64,000 nt of DNA, from assembly GCF_041146395.1 (NCBI RefSeq), contig NC_090997.1:36621501-36685500 (forward strand), given 5' to 3'. The notes beneath the pieces are model-generated. The model made no database searches. It was not told where the DNA came from and was given only the letters and a program-made list of their open reading frames with translations. This document shows positions 25,890 to 36,900 of the stretch, piece by piece. The position numbers and the translations under genes are program-made. The stretch comes from Eulemur rufifrons. Lineage: Eukaryota; Chordata; Mammalia; Primates; Lemuridae. Position 1 is the first letter of the stretch; the number at the start of each line of letters is the position of its first letter.

Positions 25890-25985
25890 TTTATTATCAT
25901 TTTTAACCAACAAATACTATGTGCAAGGCACTGTAATGGGATTTCAAATTGTTCCCAAACTAGATTCTTGTTCTCGCACAATACA
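25890..25985 (-). repeat. L2 LINE 3' fragment
   Basis: Inverted L2 tail: 'ttcatttattatc', then 'caacaaatactatgtgcaaggcactg'. Confidence 0.5.
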
Positions 25986-26424
25986 AGGCAAATTATGCAA
26001 ATGCTTACTGAATTTTCCCTTTTTAAATCAATCCTTGTTGAATTGTCTCCAGCGATGGAGCAAGTTTCTGATCTTTATGACTGAAAGATTTTAACTAAAA
26101 CAACATCTTGTTCGGCTCCATAAATTACAGTGGTGCTGTAGGGAAGGTGTTGAAGATGGAGACAGAACATTAAACAACAGAAACTTATTGTAGAGCGACA
26201 TCTTAAAGGTAATGTCAAATACTATCCTTAAGGGGAAAATGGGTTTTATCAGGGAAAAAATGTTTTTTTCTCTCTTTGGAACAAGAGTCTATTTCTGCAT
26301 TTCTTTGGGGTTAGCAGTTGCAGTTTGGCTTAGAGCAGCTTGAACTATCAGTACCTCCTAACTATTGTTACTCATTAGGGAGGGCAATGACACATGCTCA
26401 AAGTACCATCTTGGTTAATCAGCA
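25986..26424. other. unique sequence
   Basis: Nothing recognised. Confidence 0.4.
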
Positions 26425-26950
26425 CTGCCTAGTCCTTTGCAATAGCCTCTTAATTGGTCCCCCTGCCTCTCTTCTCACTACATTCAGATCCATTCTTCAC
26501 ATGTCAGCTAGAATCCTCTTTCTAAGGGGATAAATACTGCATTAATTGTCTTACTTTTCTGCTTACACATACGTAGCAGCATCTTAGCACAACATCTGAA
26601 GCCCTGGCTACTCCTCTGGGCTCATCTCTTGCTACACTCTGCCTCACACTTTATGCTTCAGTGGTCCTCAACTACTTACATGCCCAAGTACAGCAACCTG
26701 ATATATGCTGCAATGTCTTTGAGTCTCTTGTCTGTCTGGATGCTATGCCATTTCCAATTCCTTCTTTTCCTGTTGAATGTATTTCAAAACACTGCTTATA
26801 TATGTAGGTTAAATGTCAATAAATTTTTTACTTAGAAAAAAACACTGCTCAAGTGTTACTTCTTTTCAGAAACCTTCCTGACCTTCGCCACAGATGTAAT
26901 CACTGCTGGCTCTCTACTTCTGTTGTTTGTATATATTTACCCCCCTTCTT
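26425..26950 (+). repeat. L2 LINE 3' portion
   Basis: 'agcctcttaattggtccccctgcc', 'cacatgtcagctagaatcctc', 'cagaaaccttcctgaccttcg' in the order of the plus-strand L2 3' region. Diverged, with an internal A-rich insertion near 26815-26850. Confidence 0.6.
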
Positions 26951-27261
26951 TTAAAAGTTATTATCAATGTCATATTGCATTTCAAGGGTATGTGAGAAAT
27001 CTGAGGGCTGGAATTGCTTTGTTCTTCTGATAGGGGCAGGAGTGGGGCGGGGTGATTATACAACCCATGGAAGGACTCTATGGAAGCTACTCATTCTGAA
27101 CCGAATATCAAGGAATCATGGGCTACTAGATTTGCAAGGGATTTGAGTTGGAGCAATGAAAAAATAGGGGTTCAGGGAAAGGCTGAAGCCAGTTACAAGT
27201 TTGTTTTTTTCTTGGTAGTAGATTTAGCTGTCTCATCATTTGTGATTTGTCTTTTCAAAAA

Positions 27262-27668
27262 AATTTCTTTATTTTAATTTTAAAAAATGACAAAATTGTG
27301 TATATTTATTGTTTATGACATGATGTGTTAAAATATATATACCTTTAGAAGTGGCTAAATCGAGCTATTAATAATTAACATTTTACCTCACCTAGTTGTC
27401 ATTTTTGTGGTGAGAACTCTCAAAATCTACTCTCTTAGCATTTTTTAAGAATATAATTTATTGTTATTAATTATAGTCAACATTTTGTACAATAGATCTC
27501 TTGAACTTATTTCTTCTATCAAACTGAAATTTTGTTTCCTTTGACTAACATCTCCCTAGGTTCATCTACATTGTTACAAATGACAGGATTTACTTTTTTT
27601 TTTTTTGTAAGACTGAATAGTATTCCATTGTGTATATATACCACATTTTCTTTATCAGTTCATCTGTG
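27262..27668 (-). mobile_element. old L1 3' end
   Basis: Inverted L1 3' region, collinear with 25435-25725 and extending further: 'gatgtgttaaaatatatat', 'gtggtgagaactctcaaaatc', 'caatagatctcttgaac', then 'gaatagtattccattgtg' from the ORF2 end. No open frame is left. Confidence 0.85.
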
Positions 27669-27844
27669 TGATTTAAGTTAAAATTACCATGCCTTTTTGA
27701 ATGGCACTAAATAATGGTAAAAGGAAATTATCCAAACATGTGCTTATACATGTGTCTGCCTGCTAAACAAAAAAAATTGATTCAACAAAAGTTACAAGGT
27801 AGATAAGTAGAGGTTGATGAATAAAATGTGACTATGGGCCTACT

Positions 27845-28150
27845 GAGAGATATTTTGCTCAACAAATATTTGTGCAATGCCTACTGGCTGCCAGGCACTC
27901 AGGGAGATACCGGAGATAGCAGAGATAAAAGCCTGACATGGTCTCTGACTTCCCAGAGTGTGGGGCCAGTGGGGATTTCAGAAGGTACACAGGAACTTGT
28001 GATGTGCTGAGAAAGGAGCTGTCATATGGGAGATGCAGGTTTTTATAAGATGGAAGCCCCTGTGGGGATACCTCATGTGGACTTGGGGTCAGGGTAGGCT
28101 TTTCTGAAGAAATAAAGAAAGCCAAGGATTCTATTAGGCAAGACTTGGGG
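27845..28150 (-). repeat. L2 LINE 3' portion
   Basis: 'caacaaatatttgtgcaatgcc', 'ctgccaggcactcagggag', then 'gggtcagggtaggcttttctg'. This is the inverted L2 3' end with its neighbouring segment. Confidence 0.6.
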
Positions 28151-30594
28151 GCGTGGCATAGGAAAAGTGATAGAAGTGCATTTATCTCCCTCATCACATT
28201 ACATCAGAAATATTTGTTAAAATTGCTAGCTGGCATACATTCTGTTGTAGAAATTATCCTAAGTTTGGTGTCTTACTCTAGGTAATTATCATTTGTAGTA
28301 TATGTATGTACTAGAAGGTAGTAAGTAGACTTGCACCATCCATACTTTGGGTACCTCATTCAAAACAATTTTCAAAGCATGATTTTCCTTTATGAATATT
28401 TGATTAAATTATAAATCATCATTTAAATAATAAGAATACTAATTCACTCTTTCCCTGTCCTGTCACAAAACATTAAGGGTAGCAAAGAAGAAGGGGGTTA
28501 GTTACTGCCGTGGTCATTTGCTATGTGAAATTGAAATGAAAAAATTCACCATGCAACACTCAGAATTAAATTTTTGTCTTTTTTCCTAGTTAGTTTCTTG
28601 TCTCCTACACATATGGAAATCATAAACTGACTTCAATTTTAATATTACAGTCACATTCCAGCTATAAACTATGCTAATATATGTTTTATATTATTCTATT
28701 AATGTAATAAATGATTCATTGGCCATGATTTCAGATGATGCATTTTACATGAAGAAAATAAAAAGTAAAGTTAGAAGAAAAATGGTCATGCCAACTTTGG
28801 AAGGGACCTGAGGAAGCACAATTTGTACAAGTCTAACTTTCTGTGGTCAGCATCTCTTCTGCTCCAATTAGCTAGGGTTTCTCTGTCTCCAGCCACAATA
28901 TTATTAGCTAAAACATTATAGCAAAAAAGTCATGTTGAGTCTGTTTCAGTTATTGTGGTTGAATTATGCCTGTGGCTGCTAATTGCCAAGTCTGTGGCAA
29001 TACAAATTACGTATTTAAACTAACCTATCCTTGGTATGTTTCTTGTCTTAAAGGGATTGAAGAAGCTGTATTATAGTTTTCCTTATGTTGACATTCAAGG
29101 TCTCCTTGCTGTCTGCTTTCCACGTCCACTTTGCTATTATAGGTGGCTAACTTAGGACATAAGATGGCAGCCTAGATCTGCATACAGATGCAAGTATGGG
29201 CGAGAACTAGGCGAAAATTCTGGATGATTGCTGGCTCATAGGGCAGGCTCATTTAGGACCCGAGGTCTCTTCTGCTTTTTCAGCATTCTGAAGTGTGACT
29301 ACTCTGCAGTGTTCGGGCCCTTCATAAAAGGAACATTTTAACCCTTTGTATTTTTATATTTCTCTCCCCTAAAATGCTAATAGACCTTTAAAAAGATTAT
29401 TTTATTAAGCGTAACTCACCTGGGAAATAAGTTGACGGCAACAATGTATTGCTATTTGGTTTTTCTCCAAATGGCAGTTCCCTTTCTCCTTATTCTTCTA
29501 AAAAATTTATCAGGGAACAAATAACACTTCCCTTAAGATTTATCGAGAGGCTCTTGTTGGTGCTGTGAGTGTGCTTGTAAAGTATTACAGAAAATAATCC
29601 CCTAGTGTGAGAGGCGAGAAGCAACAATTTATTTCACTGGATGCCTTTGGATATTAAATGAGGGTTAACTCTTATTTCTCAGACCTATACCAGCTATGTG
29701 GGAAGAAAAATCAAGAGCCCTGAATGAAATGGCAGAGGTATTTTTCTCCATTCTTTGCCTAATTTCTCTCCTAAAAATCCAATTTTCCAGTTCTCTGGTG
29801 TCAACTTTGACTTCCTTTTTGTGGGCATGGTTCTATGAAGGTAGAGGGGGCATTCTATTCCTGAGACTCTAGGTGGTCCCTACTGTTCCTCAGGACCCTC
29901 ATGACATCTGTGAGTCCCAGAACAAGAGTATAGGCAGATACATACTGTGTGTCTAATCAAAATTATTTAAAGCTGGAGTCTTTAGATTAATTTAAATATG
30001 TTTTTTAAATTTTATTCAATATTTACTAGCCTATTTGTAATTCTATTCAATATCCATTCAGTTGGCAGTAGAAAAGGTGACTATGTCATTTTATGGAGGC
30101 CAACCTTGAAATCTCAGAATTCATGAAATGGGCATGTTATGTTTACCATGATAAAGCATATAAATAAATACTTTGAAAAATATTTCATGCTAGAACAGGT
30201 AAAGTAGCATTATTGTGTAGGTATGAAATCTGACAGCTCATGTCTGACTATAGGAAGTTGGTAATATGATTGCAAAGTTTATCTCAAACTATCTTATATT
30301 TAATAATACTATAGTTCTCTAATATTATAATTATAAATTTATAGTTCTTTTGGAGATTAAGCAAAATTCTCTATTCCTACAAATCATATCATGATTATGA
30401 ATTAAATTTTAACTTAAACATAGTTACAACTATCAACAAGGGAATTCAACTTTTCTGCATTTGGCATGAAAGTGGAAAGGAAAAATAAGGAAATATTGAC
30501 ATAAAAATAGTGTCTCAGGTTAGACCTTGAGACGTGAATTTGAGTGTGGGTAGTTTTATTTGAGTGGTGATCCCAGAGAACATGGTTAGGAGGA
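28151..30594. other. unique sequence, no gene recognised
   Basis: About 2.4 kb of AT-rich DNA with no repeat I can name and no open frame with recognisable content. Confidence 0.45.
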
Positions 30595-30960
30595 TGTGAT
30601 GGTTAATTTTATGTGCTGACTTGACTGGGGTAAGGGATGCCCAGATAGGTGGTAAAACATTATTTCTGGGTGTATCTATGAGCGTGTTTCAGAAAGAGAT
30701 TAGCATTTGAATCAACAGACCGAGTAAAGAAAACTGCCCTCACCAATGTGGTTGGGCATTATCAAATCTGTTGAAGGCCTGAATAGAACAAAAAGGCAGA
30801 GGAAAGGCCACTTGGTTTCCTATTTGAGCTGGGACATCTGTCTTCTTCTGCCTTGTGGTACTGTAATTCATCCTCAGATATACCTGTTGTTCTACACAAG
30901 CAATAACAAAAAGAGAGGTTATGTGAGTCTGTGTGTAAAGAGAAACAAATCAGAATTTTA
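30595..30960 (+). repeat. ERVL (MLT2-like) LTR, 3' truncated
   Basis: Starts TGTGATGGTTAATTTTATGT and continues with 'gatgcccagataggtgg', 'gtgtttcagaaagagattagc', and 'gttgaaggcctgaatagaac'. This is the 5' and central portion of an MLT2-type LTR of the ERVL class. The normal 3' end is missing. No internal viral region is attached. Confidence 0.75.
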
Positions 30961-31354
30961 AAAAGTAATTGCCTTATTTTATAAGGTTAGTTTATTTATT
31001 ATTTATTGAAGTCTGGATTGTCTGTGATAGTCTAATTATTGACCATGTACCAAAGTAGATCAAATTACACATTTTGAATGCCGTGTTCTTGATTTTGGAA
31101 AAATTATGGTAATGTTTCAACTTGAACACTATTATTTTTGAAAGAGATACCATTGCAATGACAGAATACAATTCCCACTACTTAGGGCAAAATTTTGGCA
31201 TTTTCTTTTCAACTGCAGAAGTCTGAATATGGCCTAAGAAAAGGGCAAATCTGCATGATGAAGTTTAGCAGTGCCATTAAAATGCTGCAAGTCTACTAAA
31301 TAGTTTGTTCCTTTTTACTGTTGAGCCTTTCTAATAAAAAATTTCAAAGAAAAT

Positions 31355-31560
31355 TATAAGGATGATTAAAAATTAGAGAATATGACCCATCAGGGAAAAG
31401 TAAAAGAACAGACATTATTTGGCCTTAAGACGAAAGGTCATTCCATAATTGTCTTCAAGTATTTGCATAGCATTTACCCAAAATATGATACTCCACATAC
31501 ATATCTTCACTAAGGAATTGTAGTAGAATGAATTTAATTAGATTGTAAGGAAGAATTTTG
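31355..31560 (+). repeat. CR1/L3-like ancient LINE fragment
   Basis: 'gaccatcagggaaaagt'-like and 'gtcttcaagtatttgcatag', then 'gtaaggaagaattttg', follow the order of an ancient CR1/L3-type LINE segment. A related fragment lies at 32468-32530. The family name is tentative. Confidence 0.35.
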
Positions 31561-31567
31561 GGAGGGA

Positions 31568-31625
31568 CAGTAAAGGAACTTAAACATTGTAATTATCAGT
31601 AAAGGAACTTAAGAATTGTAATTAT
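31568..31625. repeat. 29-bp tandem duplication
   Basis: Two adjacent 29-base units (31568-31596 and 31597-31625), both starting CAGTAAAGGAACTTAA, differ at two positions. Confidence 0.95.
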
Positions 31626-32113
31626 CAACCAAGGGAAGTTTTGGGTCTTATATTGAGGGCTTTAAAATATAGGAGAGAACTATACTTGATGCTATTAGGG
31701 AAGAGGAATGAATTCTATCCATATTTGTGACTCGTAAAATCCACCCGGCCATTTTCAATCTTGACAAAAAAAATCATTTCAATATCTACATTGCATGCTA
31801 CAGGGTACTTTTTCCTGTGTGTTTCTAGTCATTTTATTTTATTATTTTTTTTTAAAAAACTTTTATTTTGTTTTTATTTTCTAGATTTTAGATTATTTAA
31901 AATAATTTTATATTTACAAAAAAGTTGCAAAGTGTACAGAGAGTTCTCATATACTCCATACCTCATTTCCCCTACTGTGAAACTTAACATTAATATGTAC
32001 ATTGCATTACATGAATATGGTTCATTTGTCCCAACTAATGAAACAATATTGAAACATTATTATTGACTAAAGTCCATATTTTATTCAGATTTTTGTATAT
32101 TTTACCTCCTGTC

Positions 32114-32121
32114 CTTTATCT
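32114..32121. repeat. hAT target-site duplication, left
   Basis: CTTTATCT, identical to 32290-32297; eight bases is the hAT signature. Confidence 0.9.
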
Positions 32122-32289
32122 CTGCAGTCCCCAACACTCAGGCCATGGCCCGGCACCAGTCCTAGGCCTTTCAGGAACCGGGCTGCGCATCACCGCCTGA
32201 GCTCTGACTCCATCCTTCCCCTGGGCCCCCGTGGAAATATTGTCTTCCATGAAACTGGTCCCTGTTGCCAAAAAGGTTGGGGACCGCTG
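32122..32289. mobile_element. small non-autonomous hAT transposon, complete
   Basis: A 168-bp element with terminal inverted repeats. The left end is CTGCAGTCCCCAAC. The right end, complemented, is CAGCGGTCCCCAAC (two mismatches in 14). It is flanked by perfect 8-bp duplications. The interior is GC-rich with no coding frame, so it must have been moved by a transposase supplied elsewhere. I recognise the TCCCCAACCTTTTTGGC end as a common primate MER-type hAT derivative but do not name the family. Confidence 0.9.
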
Positions 32290-32297
32290 CTTTATCT
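32290..32297. repeat. hAT target-site duplication, right
   Basis: CTTTATCT, matching 32114-32121. Confidence 0.9.
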
Positions 32298-32467
32298 ATT
32301 CCAGGATCCCATTCAATATACCATATTCCATTTAGATGTTATGTCTTTTTAGATATGTTTTGGTTGTGACAGAGGCTCAAACCCTTCCCCACCCCTTTTT
32401 TGATGACCTTAACTGTTCTGAAAAGTATTGATCAGGTATTTTATAGAATATGATTGAAGACTTTCAA

Positions 32468-32530
32468 ATGTGACCCATAGGGGAAATGGAAAAAGAACAG
32501 ATATTATTTGGACTCAAGACTAAAGACCAT
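32468..32530 (+). repeat. CR1/L3-like fragment, second copy
   Basis: Similar to 31382-31445 over about 63 bases (TGACCCAT, then AGAACAGA-ATTATTTGG, then AAAG-CATT). It is diverged by roughly a fifth by eye. Confidence 0.4.
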
Positions 32531-32544
32531 TTAGTCCTTTAGTT

Positions 32545-33382
32545 TGTCAAAAGGGATTTGCCTGGTTGGCATGCAGGGCCACGGGCACATGGCCTGCATG
32601 TTGGCACGCTGATCTGTGGGGTGTGGATATCCACTCACCCCTGAGTCCAGGGGAACATGGGCCTTGGCATGGTGGCACATGAAGTTTGGTGGGCTTGTTC
32701 CACTGGTTGGCACTTCGGGCTATGGGGGCTGGGCTGCTGGATGGCTGGGGCTCTGTCCTCACACAGGTCCCACTGAAGCTGCTACTGTGGGACCCCTTGA
32801 GCTCTGCTCAAATTCCGTGGTGGGGGAGGGCACCCAGCTCCTAGACACGGGCATGTGAGAGTGTCTGCTCTCCCTACTCCCACCCTGGCTTGGCAAGGGG
32901 TCATGTTGGGGCAGATGCAGCCAAGCTGATCCCTGTGTACAGTGTGAGCTCTGGACCTGAGAGCTCAGAGTGGCAGCAGTTGCAGCAACGTAGGAACTGA
33001 AGCCAGTGTGACCCTGCCAAGCCTGGTCTCTGATGCAGCTTCACTATACAGTCTCCAAGCAGTTCCCCAATTAGCATGAAGGGCTGTGGTGGTGATGGAG
33101 GGCCACTCACAGCTAGTCGCAGTGTCTGCACAGAGAGCATTGGGACCCTGGGGTTCTCTCCTTTATCCCTTCCCCACATGTAGGGGGCTCCTCCAGGAAC
33201 CTTCTGATCTTGGCGAGTGGACCTCCCCATCCACATCTCCTTCACTCCGAGTTTCTCCTGTTGGTTCTCTGATGATCTACAATGCTCTCTCCAAGAGGGT
33301 CCATCCATAGGTGAGCAGTTTTCGACCCTCTCCTAGAAAGCAGCATGTGCGGGCTGCTTCTAGTTTGCCATCTTGGCCCCAA
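32545..33382 (-). mobile_element. L1 5'-UTR-like GC-rich fragment
   Basis: Read on the minus strand, the block begins at about 33382 with CTTGGGGCCAAGATGGCAAA, the typical opening of a primate L1 5' UTR, and continues GC-rich for about 840 bases. It differs in sequence from the 5' UTRs at 54.0 and 62.9 kb, so it is another L1 subfamily. Open frames on both strands (up to 135 codons minus, 32901-33308) show no L1 ORF1 features. The element is cut off inside the 5' UTR at its left end. Confidence 0.6.
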
Positions 33383-33384
33383 GA

Positions 33385-34369
33385 ATAGTAAAGCTATATT
33401 TTAAAATGTATACATTTAATAAATTAAATATTAATCAAAATATAGAAAATAACAGAGAATTTCTTTCCATACTTGAAAGCCTGGGACCCTCTTCCTCCAG
33501 ATGTTAAAAGACCACCAAAAACCATCTTCTATTGCAGATGATATTCAATATTGCATTGCAATAGTGAAGAGATGGAAAAAAGAAATATAAATATTGAAAA
33601 GTATAAAGCAAATCATATTGTTTGAGAAAAATTTGATTATCTACATATGAATACATGATAATAAAAAGAAAAGCTATTGGAACAGAGACAATATAATTAA
33701 CGTACAAAAGTTAAGGCAGAGCAGACTAGTTCTGCAGGTTTGCAGTAGTTTGGGAGTGAAATGAGGTTGGAATGGACTGTAGTGTGAACAGAAGAGCAGA
33801 GAAAAGTGATGGAGGAACATTTTTGAGAAGAGTTAGTCTGGGTTACAGGCAGGATATGGAACATAAGAAAAAGAAACTTTCACAGTTGACTCCAAGGTTT
33901 CTGGCCTAAGCAAATGTTGGGGTGGCAGTGTGCTTTACTAAGATCAGGAAAACTGGAGGAAGACTAGATTGACTGTGGTTTGGAGCTGGCCCTTAAGAGT
34001 GCAATTGCCGAAATATTTTTTTAGAAACCTGTTGGACATCTAAATGAAAATATCAAGTAGGACGATATAGATATCGAGCTCAGACAAATGGTCTGGGCTG
34101 GCAATAGCTACTATTTTAGATCTTGTGGGGAGCAAGATTTGTGAGCTCCATCAGCAAAAAAGGAAAGCAGAGTGGGAGGAAAAGGAAGCCTCCGTACGGT
34201 TTGTCACACATGACGGTAAGTTAGCTTATAGTCTGTAAAACCTGCAAAAGTGTTTAACCTTGTAGAATGGATTTAAACTGTCTTTTCAATTTATTGGACA
34301 ATATAGATTATTTTTATATATTGGAAACGTTTTTATTTAGAGACCATTACGCCACTTGTGAATATAGCA
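33385..34369. other. unique AT-rich sequence
   Basis: No exon, RNA gene or repeat recognised. Confidence 0.4.
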
Positions 34370-35225
34370 CTATGCTATTAATCTGCCGTATAAATTAATT
34401 TAAACAGACGTAGTTTGTACCTTCTGTTAGATTTAAAACACTCTCCCCCTTCCTCTTCACACATGAAATTAAAAAGCCAGAAGGGACCTCGAGTCCATTT
34501 GGCTCCAGCCTTTGTCTTTTGCCAGGATTTCGTGTGTAGTATTTCTGACAAGTGGTGGTTGACATTTTGCCTGAGCACTGCAGTGACAGAACTCACATTC
34601 ATAAGAAAGTTCATACAATTTTTGTAAATCTTTAATTGTTTTAAAGTTTTCCTTTACTGATCCAGAATATTCTTTCCTGTATCTTCCAACCATGATTCTT
34701 ATTTTGTTTTAAGGGTCACCAGAATAGAAGTCCTTTAAGTATTTCATGACCATTAGTGTGAGTTTTCTGATACACTGTTATAGCTTCAGCTTGTGATGTG
34801 GCAGGTTTCTGAGTTCTGTCCAGTAATCTGCTTACTTCTGTCATAATTTCTCTAAAATGAGACTCCTTGAGTGAAGCCCAGTACTTTGGATGTGATCTGA
34901 ACAGTGGAAATTTAGTCCCACTGTGGCCCATCTGGTTTGGACACTGAATTTTTATTAATATAGCCCAAGATTACTTTAAGTTTTTTTTTCAAGGTAGCTA
35001 CATTACAATATCATCTCACATTGGAGCTTGCAATCCATTAAAATCTTTTTATGTACCAGCTGCTAACCATGGCTGCTCCCTTTGGAACTGGTACATTTGA
35101 TTTTTTAAACTTAATTATATGGTCTTGCTGTTACCCTGTGAAATTTGATCTTGTTAATTTGGCCAATCCTTTTTGCTAGTCAAGAATGTTTTAGAGCTTG
35201 ATTTTGTCCTCTAGCACAGTAGCTG
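34370..35225. other. probable ancient unclassified repeat or relic
   Basis: The stretch 'caaggtagctacattacaatatc', 'gagcttgcaatccattaaaatc', 'gtaccagctgctaaccatgg', 'tgtgaaatttgatcttgttaatttgg' has the look of an old dispersed mammalian repeat, which I remember only vaguely. Several 66-78-codon open frames on both strands (34378-34931) may be relics of coding sequence. None shows a domain I recognise. Confidence 0.3.
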
Positions 35226-35369
35226 GTATTACTTGAAATTCTGTAAGCAAAGCTGACATTTGTGTTGAAGGCATTTTCATATATGTTCTTTCACTTAGCA
35301 CTCACGACGCCAGGTGTGGCATTTACGACAGGTCTTTTCGATCCCTGCAGCCAGTGTGGCACATGATGA

Positions 35370-35588
35370 AGAGGAAGGTGGGATTGAAATTCCAGCTCAA
35401 CCACATTAACTGCGCAGTCTTGACAAGTTCCATTACTCTCTTTGCTTCTTTTTCCTTATCTGTAAGACAGGAATAATAAGGAGTGCATTGTAGATTTGTT
35501 GTGAGGAGAAAATGGAGTAATTCCCATAAACCACTTAGGACAGAGCCTGAACATGCTATGTCTTCAATAAGTGTTAGCTTTTGGTTTT
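35370..35588 (+). repeat. MIR SINE
   Basis: 'gattgaaattccagctcaacc', 'cttgacaagttccattactctc', 'tccttatctgtaagacagg', then 'catgctatgtcttcaataagtg', the full MIR order on the plus strand. Confidence 0.75.
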
Positions 35589-35599
35589 AGCAATTCCTT

Positions 35600-35690
35600 T
35601 CCATTGAGAGAACTGCGATCTGGCGGGTTTAACTCACTTTTTCAAGGTCACAGACCAGTCAGAGAATGAATCAGAGCTCGATGGTTGATC
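35600..35690 (-). repeat. MIR SINE fragment
   Basis: 'gtttaactcactttttcaaggtcacag', then 'agtcagagaatgaatcagagc'. Inverted MIR core, wedged between two plus-strand MIRs. Confidence 0.55.
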
Positions 35691-35714
35691 TCTGTCAGCA
35701 TGGAATTTAGTCCA

Positions 35715-35925
35715 CAGGCACTGGGGTTAGAAATCATTGGATTTGGACTTTGCTCTTGCCTTTTGCTACTTAGATGACTTTAGATCAGTTACTTAAAACT
35801 ACCTAACTTCAGTTTTGTATAAAGCATGTATAGAGAACTTAGTATCTCTATCAAAAATTCTTAGGAGAATTCAATGAATAACATGCATAAAACTTATAAT
35901 GTCTGGCTCCACAAATGATAATCCT
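35715..35925 (+). repeat. MIR SINE
   Basis: 'ggcactggggttagaaatc', 'gcttgccttttgctacttag'-like core, 'gatcagttacttaaaactacc', and the tail 'aacttataatgtctggctcc'. A third MIR within 600 bp. Confidence 0.65.
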
Positions 35926-36744
35926 TTTTCCTTTTTCCCCCATAAGCTACCTCTTTTTCTTCCACTAAAGCCATGGGGTTTAAATGAGGTAAAATATAAG
36001 AAGCACTTAGTTTACAGAATGACAAATAGAATATATGTGCTAAATAAGAGCTAATTTTATAACATTGGAATTTGAGGAAATCAGAAAATATTTGAGTGTT
36101 TTTCCTGTTGTGTGATTTAATATTAAATATTAATATAAACTAAGGTATTATCCTACCTTTGATATTAATATAATTTCAAATTTATTTAATTTTAATTTTT
36201 ATGTTTTAAAACTTAAATGTTTCAGATTAAAAATATGTAACAATCTGGCATAGTAGAATCAAGTGATATTCAAACTATATGGGTCCTATAAAAGTTGAGG
36301 AGAGTGAAGGGAAAAAGTTGAATGGTATAGTCAGAAAAGATGTATGAAGACAGTTCCACTCAGGATGGGCTGTAAAAGATGGGTAGGATTTGAAGACTTG
36401 TACCAGAATATGAACCCATGAAAAATAAGAAAGAAAACTGCTTCGCTTCTGACACATAGAGGCAGTTGCCAAAGGAATGGGTTGATGAAGAGAAATAGAC
36501 CTGAAAGGGAATTTGAACTTTATTGATTACATATGTACCTGAAAAAGACTGATTTACATGGATTTTAACGAAAATATTAAATGAAGTTACATTTCTGCAC
36601 ACATTCATGTGGAAATACATTTCAACCCTGTTTCAGTTTGAACCCCAGTAGAGTAAAGAGGTTTAAGAAAGCATCTTCAGTTTCTGTTTCAGGTGTTAAG
36701 CTTTCATGGAGGCAGGGAGAGATTATTATCACCTATACTACAAT

Positions 36745-36900
36745 TAATGAATATTTACAGCATGCTGGGCACCATCCTGTGTGTACATTTAATGCTCACA
36801 AGAACCCTATGAGGGAGGTACCATTATTATTTTCATTTTACATATGAGAAACAGAGGCTCAGAGAGACTAATTTACTCACGTTCACATTATGAGTACATT
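36745..36900 (-). repeat. MIR SINE
   Basis: Inverted MIR: 'catgctgggcaccatcctgtg', 'ttaatgctcacaagaacccta', 'catatgagaaacagaggctc', ending in 'agagagactaatttactcacg'. Confidence 0.8.

Larger units (their letters stand above)
31835..32450 (-). mobile_element. old L1 3' region, interrupted by a hAT element
   Basis: The inverted L1 3' region runs from a T-rich/A-rich start near 31835 through 'aaaagttgcaaagtgtacag', 'ggttcatttgtcccaactaatg' to 32121. It resumes at 32290 with 'ctattccaggatcccattc' and 'gatgttatgtctttttag'. Removing the hAT and one copy of its duplication joins the two halves without loss. No open frame remains. Confidence 0.75.

Noticed and set aside
32901..33308. 135-codon minus-strand frame in GC-rich block
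   Set aside because: Lies in an L1 5'-UTR-like segment; GC-rich DNA lengthens chance frames and there are no ORF1 coiled-coil features.
32545..33382. CpG island or promoter
   Set aside because: GC-rich, but better explained as an L1 5' UTR fragment; CpGs are sparse and no gene follows.
34378..34931. Cluster of 66-78-codon frames suggesting a processed pseudogene
   Set aside because: Frames conflict on both strands, I recognise no parent gene, and there is no poly-A tail or target-site duplication.
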